From Anaerotignum faecicola (GTDB taxonomy: Bacteria; Bacillota; Clostridia; Lachnospirales; Anaerotignaceae), in NCBI GenBank assembly GCA_024460105.1, contig JANFXS010000002.1, positions 1 through 64,000 of the forward strand: 64,000 nt of DNA. Direction: 5' to 3'. Of the stretch, positions 55,263-63,208 are shown piece by piece. The position numbers and the translations under genes are program-made. The notes beneath the pieces were generated by a model, which worked only from the letters and a program-made list of their open reading frames with translations, was not told the DNA's origin and searched no databases. Positions within the stretch are counted from its first letter, which is position 1. The number at the start of each line of letters is the position of its first letter.

Positions 55263-55312
55263 AACTATTCAAGGAATACAATGGCGTTATTTATCGCCAA
55301 AGGAGGTAAAAA

Positions 55313-56203
55313 ATGAGCTTGGAAACTGCTTTACAGGGATTATGCGATCTGCATATACATGCGGGGCCGTCGATTTCCAGACGATCCGTCGATTCGTGGG
55401 AAGTATATGAAGAGGCAATTAAATACGGATTTAAAGGGCTGGTGATTAAAGACCACTACTTCCCTACAATGATGAGCGCCGAACTTGTCCAGAAACATTT
55501 GGGAGAGGAAAAGCTTAAAATTTACGGCGAAATTGTGCTTAATAATGCCCAAGGCGGGCTAAACCTTAAAGCCGTAGACGCGGCGTGCGGTATGGGTGTG
55601 AAAATCGTGTGCATGCCTACCGTTTCGGCTAAGCGCCATATCAGACAGTATGAGGGCCGTACATTTGTAGGCGGCGGAAAGGAGAGCGTTCCGGAAAAGC
55701 CGATATATTATCTTGATGAAAACGGCCGGCTCAAACCGGAAGTAATTGATATTTTAGATTATATTGCACATAAATCTGACGTTATACTTGCTACGGGTCA
55801 CGGTTCTCCGGCTGAAATAGACGCTTTAATTGAAGAGGCAGTTAATAAAGGCATAAAAAGGATACTTGTAAATCACCCCTTCTGCCTTGTCGACGCCTCT
55901 CTTGAGCAGATGATTAAATGGGGAACGAATGGAGCGATGATCGAACTTAACGCCTGCGATATTGACCCTATATCAAATTTTGCCGACGGGGATCTCAACA
56001 TAGTTGGGGAAATACTTAAAAATATACCGGCAGAACAAATAGTAATAGATTCGGACTATGGTCAAAACGGAAATATCAAACCTGTGGAAGGACTGCTTCA
56101 TTTTGCGGAGTTCCTTGCAGAAAAATACGGGGTTGATAAAGATTTTATTCATCAAATCGGCGTTGTCAACCCGGGATGGCTTTTAGGATTAAACAATAAA
56201 TAA
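55313..56203 (+). CDS. amidohydrolase-like metal-dependent hydrolase (DUF6282 type)
   Basis: 296 residues, TIM-barrel amidohydrolase fold. It has the metal motif DLHIHAGPS near residues 12-20, a KDHYFP segment around 45, TGHGSP near 162 and NHPF near 189, spaced like metal ligands. I associate it with DUF6282; the reaction is unknown. It is placed between the transporter and the FAH-type enzyme, so it probably opens or deacylates the imported substrate. ATG follows AAAGGAGGTAAAAA. Confidence 0.75.
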   Translation: MSLETALQGLCDLHIHAGPSISRRSVDSWEVYEEAIKYGFKGLVIKDHYFPTMMSAELVQKHLGEEKLKIYGEIVLNNAQGGLNLKAVDAACGMGVKIVCMPTVSAKRHIRQYEGRTFVGGGKESVPEKPIYYLDENGRLKPEVIDILDYIAHKSDVILATGHGSPAEIDALIEEAVNKGIKRILVNHPFCLVDASLEQMIKWGTNGAMIELNACDIDPISNFADGDLNIVGEILKNIPAEQIVIDSDYGQNGNIKPVEGLLHFAEFLAEKYGVDKDFIHQIGVVNPGWLLGLNNK

Positions 56204-56249
56204 ACATTTAAATATTATTAAAAAATCAAATAAACGGAGGAGATTTATT

Positions 56250-57251
56250 ATGAAATTATGCAGTTTTAACGTAGGAGAAATTAACCGTATAGGCGTGCTT
56301 ATGCCAAACGGTCAGGTAGCAGACTGCAATTATGCATATGCGGCTTATCTTGTAAACAGGGGCGTGTCCAATCCTCAGAAACGCGCCGATATAATTGTTC
56401 CGTCTGAAATGATTCCAATGATTGAATGTGGTGAAGACGGCAAAAATGAACTCAGGCTTGCTATGGCGTATATTGAGGCAAATCCGCAAGCGAAAGGCCC
56501 TTGCGGCGAACGTATTTTATATAACTGCGAAGATATCCATTTTCGTGCGCCTGTTCCCAATCCTGAAAAGATTTTTTCAATGGCTATAAACAATAAGTTT
56601 GAATTTGAACGCTGCATCAAGCCGGAAGGCCCGGCGCATCCTCTTTATTTCAGCAAATATAATTCATGCCTTTGCGGCGCATACGACGATATTGAAATTC
56701 CCGATATAGGCATTGTCGGCACGGAGGTTGAAATGGTGTTTGTTATCGGCAAGGGAGGAAAAAATATACCTGAAGCAAAAGCCCGCGATTACATATACGG
56801 TTTTACATGCCATAACGATATTACCGCTTTTACACTGCGCATTGAACGCGAATGGCTCATATGCGTAAACGGAGAAGGACATCAGGAAAAAGTTATGTAT
56901 CCGGGGCGTTACAAATGCTTTGATACATTTGCGCCTATGGGTCCTTGGCTTGTCACCGTTGACGAGCTTTCAATAGACGATGCGTTTAACCAACGCATGG
57001 AGGCATATCTGGACGACAAAAAAATGCAGGAAGGTTCTACAGACGAAATGCTTTTCAGGGTGGATTATATGATCCCATATCTAAGCCGGGCGCATACATT
57101 AAAGGCAGGAGATCTCTGCTCATGCGGAACAGTTATTTCGTTTAATGAAAAAGAATTTGACAACGCCGATCTTAGATCCTACAATGGAAAAGTTTTGGAG
57201 TCGTATATTGAGCACATAGGAACAATGAAAAACCATATTAAAGCAATATAA
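56250..57251 (+). CDS. fumarylacetoacetate hydrolase (FAH)-family enzyme
   Basis: 333 residues. The FAH catalytic domain is about residues 100-325, with metal ligands in GTEVEMVFVIGK (ExE near 152-154) and HNDITA, and the family segment KCFDTFAPMGPWLVT. Members hydrolyse or hydrate 2,4-dioxo or 2-oxo-enoic acids, or decarboxylate oxaloacetate-like compounds. The exact activity is open. ATG follows ACGGAGGAGATTTATT. Confidence 0.85.
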   Translation: MKLCSFNVGEINRIGVLMPNGQVADCNYAYAAYLVNRGVSNPQKRADIIVPSEMIPMIECGEDGKNELRLAMAYIEANPQAKGPCGERILYNCEDIHFRAPVPNPEKIFSMAINNKFEFERCIKPEGPAHPLYFSKYNSCLCGAYDDIEIPDIGIVGTEVEMVFVIGKGGKNIPEAKARDYIYGFTCHNDITAFTLRIEREWLICVNGEGHQEKVMYPGRYKCFDTFAPMGPWLVTVDELSIDDAFNQRMEAYLDDKKMQEGSTDEMLFRVDYMIPYLSRAHTLKAGDLCSCGTVISFNEKEFDNADLRSYNGKVLESYIEHIGTMKNHIKAI

Positions 57252-57371
57252 AGCGGCAAATAATGTTTAGATTAACGGCATAATATCGGCTTTGCCGTAT
57301 CGTATATACTCTATTGGATACGGCTGCCGCATATTTGATAAAATGCATAATACATATCGTAAGGAGAAGAA

Positions 57372-58550
57372 ATGAGAGAAGCGGTAATCGTATCAATGGC
57401 AAGAACGCCGGTCGGTAAAGTCGGGGGAGCGCTCTCCTCTATAACTGCCGCCGATCTTGGCGCTGTTGCTATAAAAGAAGCTGTAAAAAGAGCGGGAATT
57501 GACCCGCATACAATAGATGATGTAATATTCGGCAACATACTTAACAGCGATTGGCAGAATATCGCCCGCGCATCGGCTCTTGCGGCTGGACTTCCTATGG
57601 AAGTACCGGCAATAAAGGTGGATCGCGAATGTGGCTCCGGAGCAAATGCAGTTGCGTTTGGAGCCATGGCAATACAGTCCGGTTTTTATAACGTCGTTGT
57701 TGCCGGCGGGGTTGAGAGCGATTCGACAAGACCGTGGATTATGGCAAAACCCAAAAAAGCTTTCCAGGTACCGTGCCCCGAAATGTTTTATGATCCGCCA
57801 AGCGTTACCGATGAAATAGGCGAATGTCCTATGGTTGATACCGCCCAGAATGTCGGTGAAAAATATAACATGTCGAGAACAGAGTGCGACGAATTTGCAC
57901 TTAGATCCCACGAACTTGCAGAAGCGGCATGGAACAGGGGTTTTTTTAACGAAAGCATTATAGAAATAGAAGTCCCGCAAAGAAAAGGAAATACTATAAA
58001 AATTAAAAAGGACGAAACCATTAGGCCTGAAACAACTATGGAATCTCTCGGAAAACTTAAGCCTGTGGCTTATAGGGGAGATCTTGTAACTGCCGGAAAC
58101 AGTTCGCCATTGTGCGACGGCGCGGCGGCTTTGGTGATTATGGAAAAGGAAATTTCAACTAGGCTGGGGCTTAAACCCATAGGAAAAATAACGGGCTATG
58201 CTGTTGCGGGCGTACATCCGCATTACATGGGAACGGGGCCGATGTCCGCGACTCCTAAAGTCCTTAAAAAAGCCGGCAAAACTATAAAAGATATTGATAT
58301 TATTGAAATTAATGAAGCATTTGCTGCACAGGCGGTTCCCTGCTGCCGCGAGCTTGGCTTTGATATGGATATTGTTAATGTTAACGGAGGCGCAATAGCT
58401 CTCGGTCATCCAATGGGAGGAACAGGCGCAATACTTACAATTAAGGCTTTAGACGAGCTCCGCGACAGAGGCGGAAAAACCGGGCTTATTACTATGTGTA
58501 TTGGCGGCGGGCAGGGAATAGCCATGCTTGTTGAAAACTGCAGATTATAA
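57372..58550 (+). CDS. acetyl-CoA acetyltransferase-type thiolase
   Basis: 392 residues. It has the thiolase active-site Cys in RECGSGANAVAFGAMAI (C87), NEAFAAQ near 315, catalytic His in GGAIALGHPMGGTG, and the second Cys in CIGGGQGIAM. It cleaves a 3-oxoacyl-CoA with CoA (or condenses two acyl-CoAs). With the CoA-transferase next door the catabolic direction is more likely. ATG follows AAGGAGAAGAA; the 120-bp gap before it contains no terminator. Confidence 0.92.
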   Translation: MREAVIVSMARTPVGKVGGALSSITAADLGAVAIKEAVKRAGIDPHTIDDVIFGNILNSDWQNIARASALAAGLPMEVPAIKVDRECGSGANAVAFGAMAIQSGFYNVVVAGGVESDSTRPWIMAKPKKAFQVPCPEMFYDPPSVTDEIGECPMVDTAQNVGEKYNMSRTECDEFALRSHELAEAAWNRGFFNESIIEIEVPQRKGNTIKIKKDETIRPETTMESLGKLKPVAYRGDLVTAGNSSPLCDGAAALVIMEKEISTRLGLKPIGKITGYAVAGVHPHYMGTGPMSATPKVLKKAGKTIKDIDIIEINEAFAAQAVPCCRELGFDMDIVNVNGGAIALGHPMGGTGAILTIKALDELRDRGGKTGLITMCIGGGQGIAMLVENCRL

Positions 58551-58572
58551 TATTTTATTTAAGGAGCGGTTT

Positions 58573-59754
58573 ATGAGACCATTAGAAGGAATTAAAATCA
58601 TAGATTTGAGCCAGGCCTATGCCGGACCGTTTGCCACACAAAATCTGGCGGATCACGGTGCGGAAGTAATTAAAATCGAAAGGCCCGGCGCTGGAGATCA
58701 AGTGCGCACATGGAAACCGATTAAAAACGGCGAAAGCGGATTTCATGTAATGCTTAACAGAAATAAAAAAGGCATGACTCTCGACCTAAAGCAGGAGGAC
58801 GGAAAAGAAATACTAAGGAAACTTCTTGCGGATGCCGATGTAATTGTTGAAAATTACAAGCTTGGAGTTATGGATCGTCTTGGTTTTTCTTATGAGGAAA
58901 TGAAAAAAATTAATCCCGGAATTATTTATGCCAATATTACGGGCTTTGGAATAAACGGGCCTCTTGCCGAACGCCCATGTTATGATATAGTCGCCCAAGC
59001 GATGGGCGGCATCATGGACGTTACGGGGCCGGCCGACGGGGAACCCACAAAAATAGGCCCGGCAATAGCCGACAGCTATACTGGGGCAATGTTATGCATA
59101 GGCATACTTATTGCCCTTTATCGAAGGGAAAAAACAGGAGAAGGATGCCATATTGACGTTGCCATGGTTGATACAATGATATCGGTTCTGGATCATTTCC
59201 TTATAGATTACACAATTAACGGCGAAATTAATTCAAGAAGCGGAAATAACGACCAGGCAATAGCGCCATTCGATTCGTTCAGGACAAAAAACGGCATGTG
59301 CGTCATTGCGTGCGGTACGGACGCTATGTTTGAAAAGCTTTGCGGTTTGATAGGACGACCGGATCTTTTAGAGGACGAAAGGTTTTCTACAAACGTAAAT
59401 CGGTGTAATAACTATGGGGCTTTAAAACCGGAGCTTGAAGCGTGGACGTCTGAGAAATCTGAAAGCGAGCTTGAAAATATTTTAGTGAACGCCGGAATAC
59501 CTTTCGGCAATATCCAAAACATGGAACAGCTTGCAAATAACCCTCAGACAAAAGCGCGCAATATGCTTTGGGAAGTTGATCAGCCGGGAATGGGGAAAGT
59601 TGTAGTTACAGGCACGCCAATTAAAATGTCCTATGAGGAAGATAAATTGATTAAGGCCGCCCCTTCTTTAGGAGAGGATAACGATATAATACTTAGCGCC
59701 CTTGGATATTCTCAAAACGATATTATTGGGCTTAAAGAAAAAGGCGTTATATAA
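58573..59754 (+). CDS. class III (CaiB/BaiF-family) CoA-transferase
   Basis: 393 residues. It has the family opening LEGIKIIDLSQAYAGPFATQNLADHGAEVIKIE, the Asp expected to carry CoA in RPCYDIVAQAMGG (D138), and late GIPFGNIQNMEQL. It moves CoA between an acyl-CoA and a free acid. As the last gene of the sigma-54 operon it probably activates the imported acid for the thiolase. ATG at 58573 follows AAGGAGCGGTTT; upstream codons overlap the thiolase. Confidence 0.92.
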   Translation: MRPLEGIKIIDLSQAYAGPFATQNLADHGAEVIKIERPGAGDQVRTWKPIKNGESGFHVMLNRNKKGMTLDLKQEDGKEILRKLLADADVIVENYKLGVMDRLGFSYEEMKKINPGIIYANITGFGINGPLAERPCYDIVAQAMGGIMDVTGPADGEPTKIGPAIADSYTGAMLCIGILIALYRREKTGEGCHIDVAMVDTMISVLDHFLIDYTINGEINSRSGNNDQAIAPFDSFRTKNGMCVIACGTDAMFEKLCGLIGRPDLLEDERFSTNVNRCNNYGALKPELEAWTSEKSESELENILVNAGIPFGNIQNMEQLANNPQTKARNMLWEVDQPGMGKVVVTGTPIKMSYEEDKLIKAAPSLGEDNDIILSALGYSQNDIIGLKEKGVI

Positions 59755-59906
59755 CGTTAATAAACGTTTATCAAATATAAACCCGTTTACAAAAACATAT
59801 ACGGCATGAAAATTCAATTTTTATGTATATTGGATTTGTTACGCTTGGCAGGAAAGTACAAATTCAAAAAACGCAAGCTCTGAAACCGGAACAGATATAC
59901 AGTTAA

Positions 59907-59932
59907 ACAGCCGCCGTTAAATTGGCGGCTGT
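59907..59932 (+). terminator. candidate terminator of the TRAP/CoA operon
   Basis: Arms ACAGCCGCC and GGCGGCTGT, 150 bp after the stop, but the tail is not a clean T run. Confidence 0.4.
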
Positions 59933-59974
59933 CCGTTGTTCAAAAATATATTATAAAGGTTTCATTGTCATTTA

Positions 59975-60121
59975 TCTTCAGTTTACAAGAACACACACGG
60001 GCCTCATAATTGAAAAATTTTTCGCAGTTCAAGGCGCATATGTGCCGACGTAGTATATGCAACACGAAAATGCAGAAAACTTTTCCTTACGCGGCATGCG
60101 TTCCCTTATAAACTGAAACTT
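59975..60121. repeat. TIR element, copy D (short form)
   Basis: About 147 bp. Ends TTCAGTTTACAAG and, inverted, TTCAGTTTATAAG. It has the same right-hand module as copy C (GAAAAATTTTTCGCAGTTCAAGG, ATATGCAACACGAAAATGC) but lacks about 130 bp of the middle. Same orientation as C. Confidence 0.7.
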
Positions 60122-60194
60122 ACTTAATATCAAAGCAAAAGCTTTTAATTTTTATCTTTAAAAGTCAAGACCTTATATTGATAATTTTTCGGCT

Positions 60195-60728
60195 TCACAA
60201 CGCCGTTCCTTTCTTAGGAATAAAAAAAGAACTTGTATCTGCCTTTTCCAAGTTCAGCAGCTTTATCTTTTTGTCTACTCCGCCTGCATATCCCGTAAGA
60301 CTGCCGTTTGTCCCGACAACACGATGACACGGTACAATTATCGAAATTTTATTATGTCCAACCGCCCCTCCGACTGCTTGAGCCGACATGTGCCCACTCC
60401 CTCTTTCCAAAGCAAATTTTTTTGCAATTTCGCCATAAGTCATAGTATGGCCATATGGAATAGAACAAAGTATCTTCCATACTTCATTTTGAAAAACCGT
60501 TCCTGTAAAATGCAGGGGAATATCAAAATCCGGTTCTTTTCCCGAGAAGTAAATATCCAGCCAATGCTTAACTTTTTCAAACAAAGGTATTTCTTTTTCT
60601 TCGCACTCCCTGTCCAAATGCAGCGCAAAATATTTTTGTCCCTCAAACCATAATCCCGTTAAACCTACGTCATCCGCTGACAATAATATATCGCCGATAA
60701 AAGACTTATAGTTACTGATATACTGCAT
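60195..60728 (-). CDS. ogt: methylated-DNA--protein-cysteine methyltransferase
   Basis: 177 residues. It repairs O6-methylguanine by taking the methyl group onto its own Cys. The acceptor motif IVPCHRVVG has Cys 134, and the helix-turn-helix arginine region (GSGHMSAQAVGGAVGHN) is intact. ATG at 60728 follows GGGGGGAAGAAAAGC; ten upstream codons are rejected. Single gene. Confidence 0.93.
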   Translation of the reverse strand: MQYISNYKSFIGDILLSADDVGLTGLWFEGQKYFALHLDRECEEKEIPLFEKVKHWLDIYFSGKEPDFDIPLHFTGTVFQNEVWKILCSIPYGHTMTYGEIAKKFALERGSGHMSAQAVGGAVGHNKISIIVPCHRVVGTNGSLTGYAGGVDKKIKLLNLEKADTSSFFIPKKGTAL

Positions 60729-61255
60729 GCTTTTCTTCCCCCCTGTTCCAAGCCGCATTTAATTATACACATCATCTCAGCATCTGCCTATAACCCCAAA
60801 ATAATAAATAATTATAACTGTATAATCTTCAAAATCACATTGCAATAATTCCTCGAAGACTTTGACAATGTTCATCAACATACCAACGCGGCGCAAAATT
60901 TTTCTTATTTTGTCTAATATAAATCCCATTCAATGTTTTGACTGTCATATAAATTGCGTTATACTCTTTAAGTTCTTTTCATTCTCCAACTTTTAAAAAC
61001 AATCCCAGCTTTTGCTGTAACTAATTATTCAAACAGTTAAAATACCTTTTCTATTTCATAATCTTCTGTTTTTCATAATATAATCTTATTCGTTGAGGTA
61101 TTTTCTTATCTCTGCCTATTATAATATCTTACTTGTCCAAAAAACTCCGCTCACTTTCGCTTCTTTTATCCTGCTGATTTGATATATTACAATTTTATCA
61201 TAATAAATATGTACATACTACCACAAACTTATCAATTATTATCTAATCTTCCGAT
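60729..61255. other. AT-rich gap, no gene
   Basis: About 525 bp between ogt and repeat copy E. No ORF with a ribosome-binding site and no RNA motif recognised. Confidence 0.5.
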
Positions 61256-61528
61256 AGTTTCCGCTTACAAGGGCGCGCACGTCCCACTAAGAAAGATTTT
61301 CCGTATTTCCATACTGCACACGCCTGCCGCAGGCTCCGCCGTGCCGGCGTGTATACGCCTTGAACTGCAAAAAATTTTCCTTGTGAGGCCGGTTTCAACA
61401 GGCTCCAGAAGTGTAAGAGCGGGACAAAAGTGTGAAAACGCATCGGCTCTTACGTCAAGCGGCTTTAACACAGCTATTGCACCGCTAACGTGCGTTAAAA
61501 CCGCGCGCGCTCTTGTAAAACCGAAACT
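61256..61528. repeat. TIR element, copy E
   Basis: 273 bp, ends AGTTTCCGCTTACAAGGGCGCGC and inverted AGTTTCGGTTTTACAAGAGCGCGC (roughly 20 matches). It is the reverse of copy C across nearly its full length. ORFs read through it are artefacts. Confidence 0.75.
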
Positions 61529-61606
61529 GCTTTTTATATAAGAAAAATCATAAATATTCCGCTGTAACCTAAAACGATTTAAAAAATTATTGTCTTTTTT
61601 AATATT

Positions 61607-61637
61607 AAGGGGACTTTTGCGATGCAAAAGTCCCCTT
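61607..61637 (-). terminator. hairpin ending the DUF819 operon
   Basis: Perfect 14-bp stem AAGGGGACTTTTGC and GCAAAAGTCCCCTT with a three-base loop, 21 bp past the last gene. The minus-strand tail is AT-rich rather than pure T. Confidence 0.65.
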
Positions 61638-61657
61638 TAACGTTCAATATGTATATT

Positions 61658-62704
61658 TTAATCAATATCTGTGTATCTAATTTCAATAATATCAGATACT
61701 TTATATTTTACCGCATTAGGCATGCCCGGAATAATTTCATCCGCATGTGCAATTACTTCATCCCTTGTTAAAACAGGAGCAGGTTCCTCAAGTTTTTCCC
61801 TTGATAAACCAACGCTTTCAAGTTCAATCCAAGCGCGTCGTGTAATATTATCAAAATCAATCGGCTTTCCATAAGCTTTAGCAAGGCATAAAAGCGCAGG
61901 CGAGCATCCTATATGGCGTCCCGGCACAAGTCCGATGTCAAGGGCACGCAGAGAATACTCCGCAAGAACAGACTTTGTTGAACAAATAGCAGGATAATCG
62001 CTCTTTACAGTCTTTGCATACACTCCGGAGTTATGCGCCGACATTCCGGCTTTATATGAACCGAGATTATCTCCTCCAAAAATTCTTCCATGACGCTCGC
62101 TTACAACCATTCCTATTCCGACAGACACTTCCGGACCTGCAACTCCGATTATAACTTCGCCGCCTTTCATAAGCTCAACCTGGCCAAAGAACGGAGCAAG
62201 AATTTCTGTCATCTCAACCATATTCATAACTTCCGAACCGCAGTTGTTGTTTGCAATACGGCCCGACATTGTCATATTTTCATTATTCGGTCCTCTGTTG
62301 CCGCGGTCTTCCCTGCTTGGCCCTCTATAAAGAGTTTTCCCTTTATATTCATCCATAAGCCACTGTTTCATGTGCGGTTCTTCTTCAATCATCTTATCCG
62401 AATACGGTATAGGGCTAATTGGAAGGAAACCGTAATTTTGATTAATCATGCCATGGTCTACAGAAGCTACGCCAACAACAGCGCCCGGCGCAACAATGCC
62501 GTCGCTTGTTACGGTAATTGCGTCATCCATATCCATAATATTTACAGCCGCACAGTCGTCCCCGAGAGCTTTGCCGACTGCTTTGCAAGCTTCTAAGTCT
62601 GTCAGCCCGCATGCTTTAACATCTTTTCTTTCAATAAAAATCCAGTTTAACGGAACTACGCCATTCGCAGCCCCCTGTGGGATAATACGGTATTTAAGTT
62701 TCAC
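61658..62704 (-). CDS. conserved hypothetical protein, last gene of the DUF819 operon
   Basis: 348 residues, no signal peptide, no transmembrane helix. I do not recognise the family. It has glycine-rich motifs (GAANGVVPL, GAVVGVASVDHGM, GGEVIIGVAGPEVSVGIGMVVSERHGRIFGG-type), NNNCGSEVMNM, and single cysteines in KACGL and GCSPALLCLA. It has the look of a cytosolic enzyme. The start is GTG with AAAAAGGAGG eight bases upstream. It lies 16 bp after the 125-residue gene, so both follow the membrane protein in one transcript. Confidence 0.75.
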   Translation of the reverse strand: MKLKYRIIPQGAANGVVPLNWIFIERKDVKACGLTDLEACKAVGKALGDDCAAVNIMDMDDAITVTSDGIVAPGAVVGVASVDHGMINQNYGFLPISPIPYSDKMIEEEPHMKQWLMDEYKGKTLYRGPSREDRGNRGPNNENMTMSGRIANNNCGSEVMNMVEMTEILAPFFGQVELMKGGEVIIGVAGPEVSVGIGMVVSERHGRIFGGDNLGSYKAGMSAHNSGVYAKTVKSDYPAICSTKSVLAEYSLRALDIGLVPGRHIGCSPALLCLAKAYGKPIDFDNITRRAWIELESVGLSREKLEEPAPVLTRDEVIAHADEIIPGMPNAVKYKVSDIIEIRYTDID

Positions 62705-62720
62705 AGCGTCGTCCTCCTTT

Positions 62721-63098
62721 TTATCTTTTCATGTTGCTGCGGCGATCTATAATCTCTTCAACCCCAAAAAGATGGGTTTCAACCGTAGGCGCCGAAAGCA
62801 TCATATTTTCAAGAATAACCTTCTTGCATGTTCCGTCTTCCGTAATGCCCTTTATAACAACAGTATATAATGTTTCAGGGTTATCAGGAGTAAGAACAAC
62901 TTCTACTTTTTTAATATCTTTGTCTTCCGTTATATCGATAATTTCATCTTCTACGCGTCCGCATCTTAAAGAAGCCAGTTTAGCAGTCTTAACGTTTTCA
63001 AGCCCGCTTATTGCAACTTCCGTTTCCGGGCGGAGCTTTTTTGCAGCGTCTTTAACTTTTGAGTAAAAGTCCGGCAATCTTGTATGCATAAATTTCAT
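62721..63098 (-). CDS. hypothetical protein, middle gene of the DUF819 operon
   Basis: 125 residues, soluble, alternating alpha/beta with no motif I can name (KLASLRCGRVEDEIIDITEDKDIKKVEVVLTP). ATG at 63098 lies ten bases after GGAG; a GTG at 63107 is too close to that site. Its small size and fixed place between two larger genes suggest a subunit of the 348-residue protein (inference). Confidence 0.65.
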   Translation of the reverse strand: MKFMHTRLPDFYSKVKDAAKKLRPETEVAISGLENVKTAKLASLRCGRVEDEIIDITEDKDIKKVEVVLTPDNPETLYTVVIKGITEDGTCKKVILENMMLSAPTVETHLFGVEEIIDRRSNMKR

Positions 63099-63208
63099 CT
63101 CTAACACTCTCCTTTTACATTTTACATTTTATATTTTTATATTATATATATAGTTTAGTTTATTAAAACTATACAATTAGGGGACAAATTTTATTCTATT
63201 ACGTTCCG

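Noticed and set aside
61179-61627. 120-codon ORFs on both strands at 61.2-61.6 kb
   Set aside because: They are artefacts of the GC-rich TIR element copy E, whose inverted ends keep frames open on both strands.
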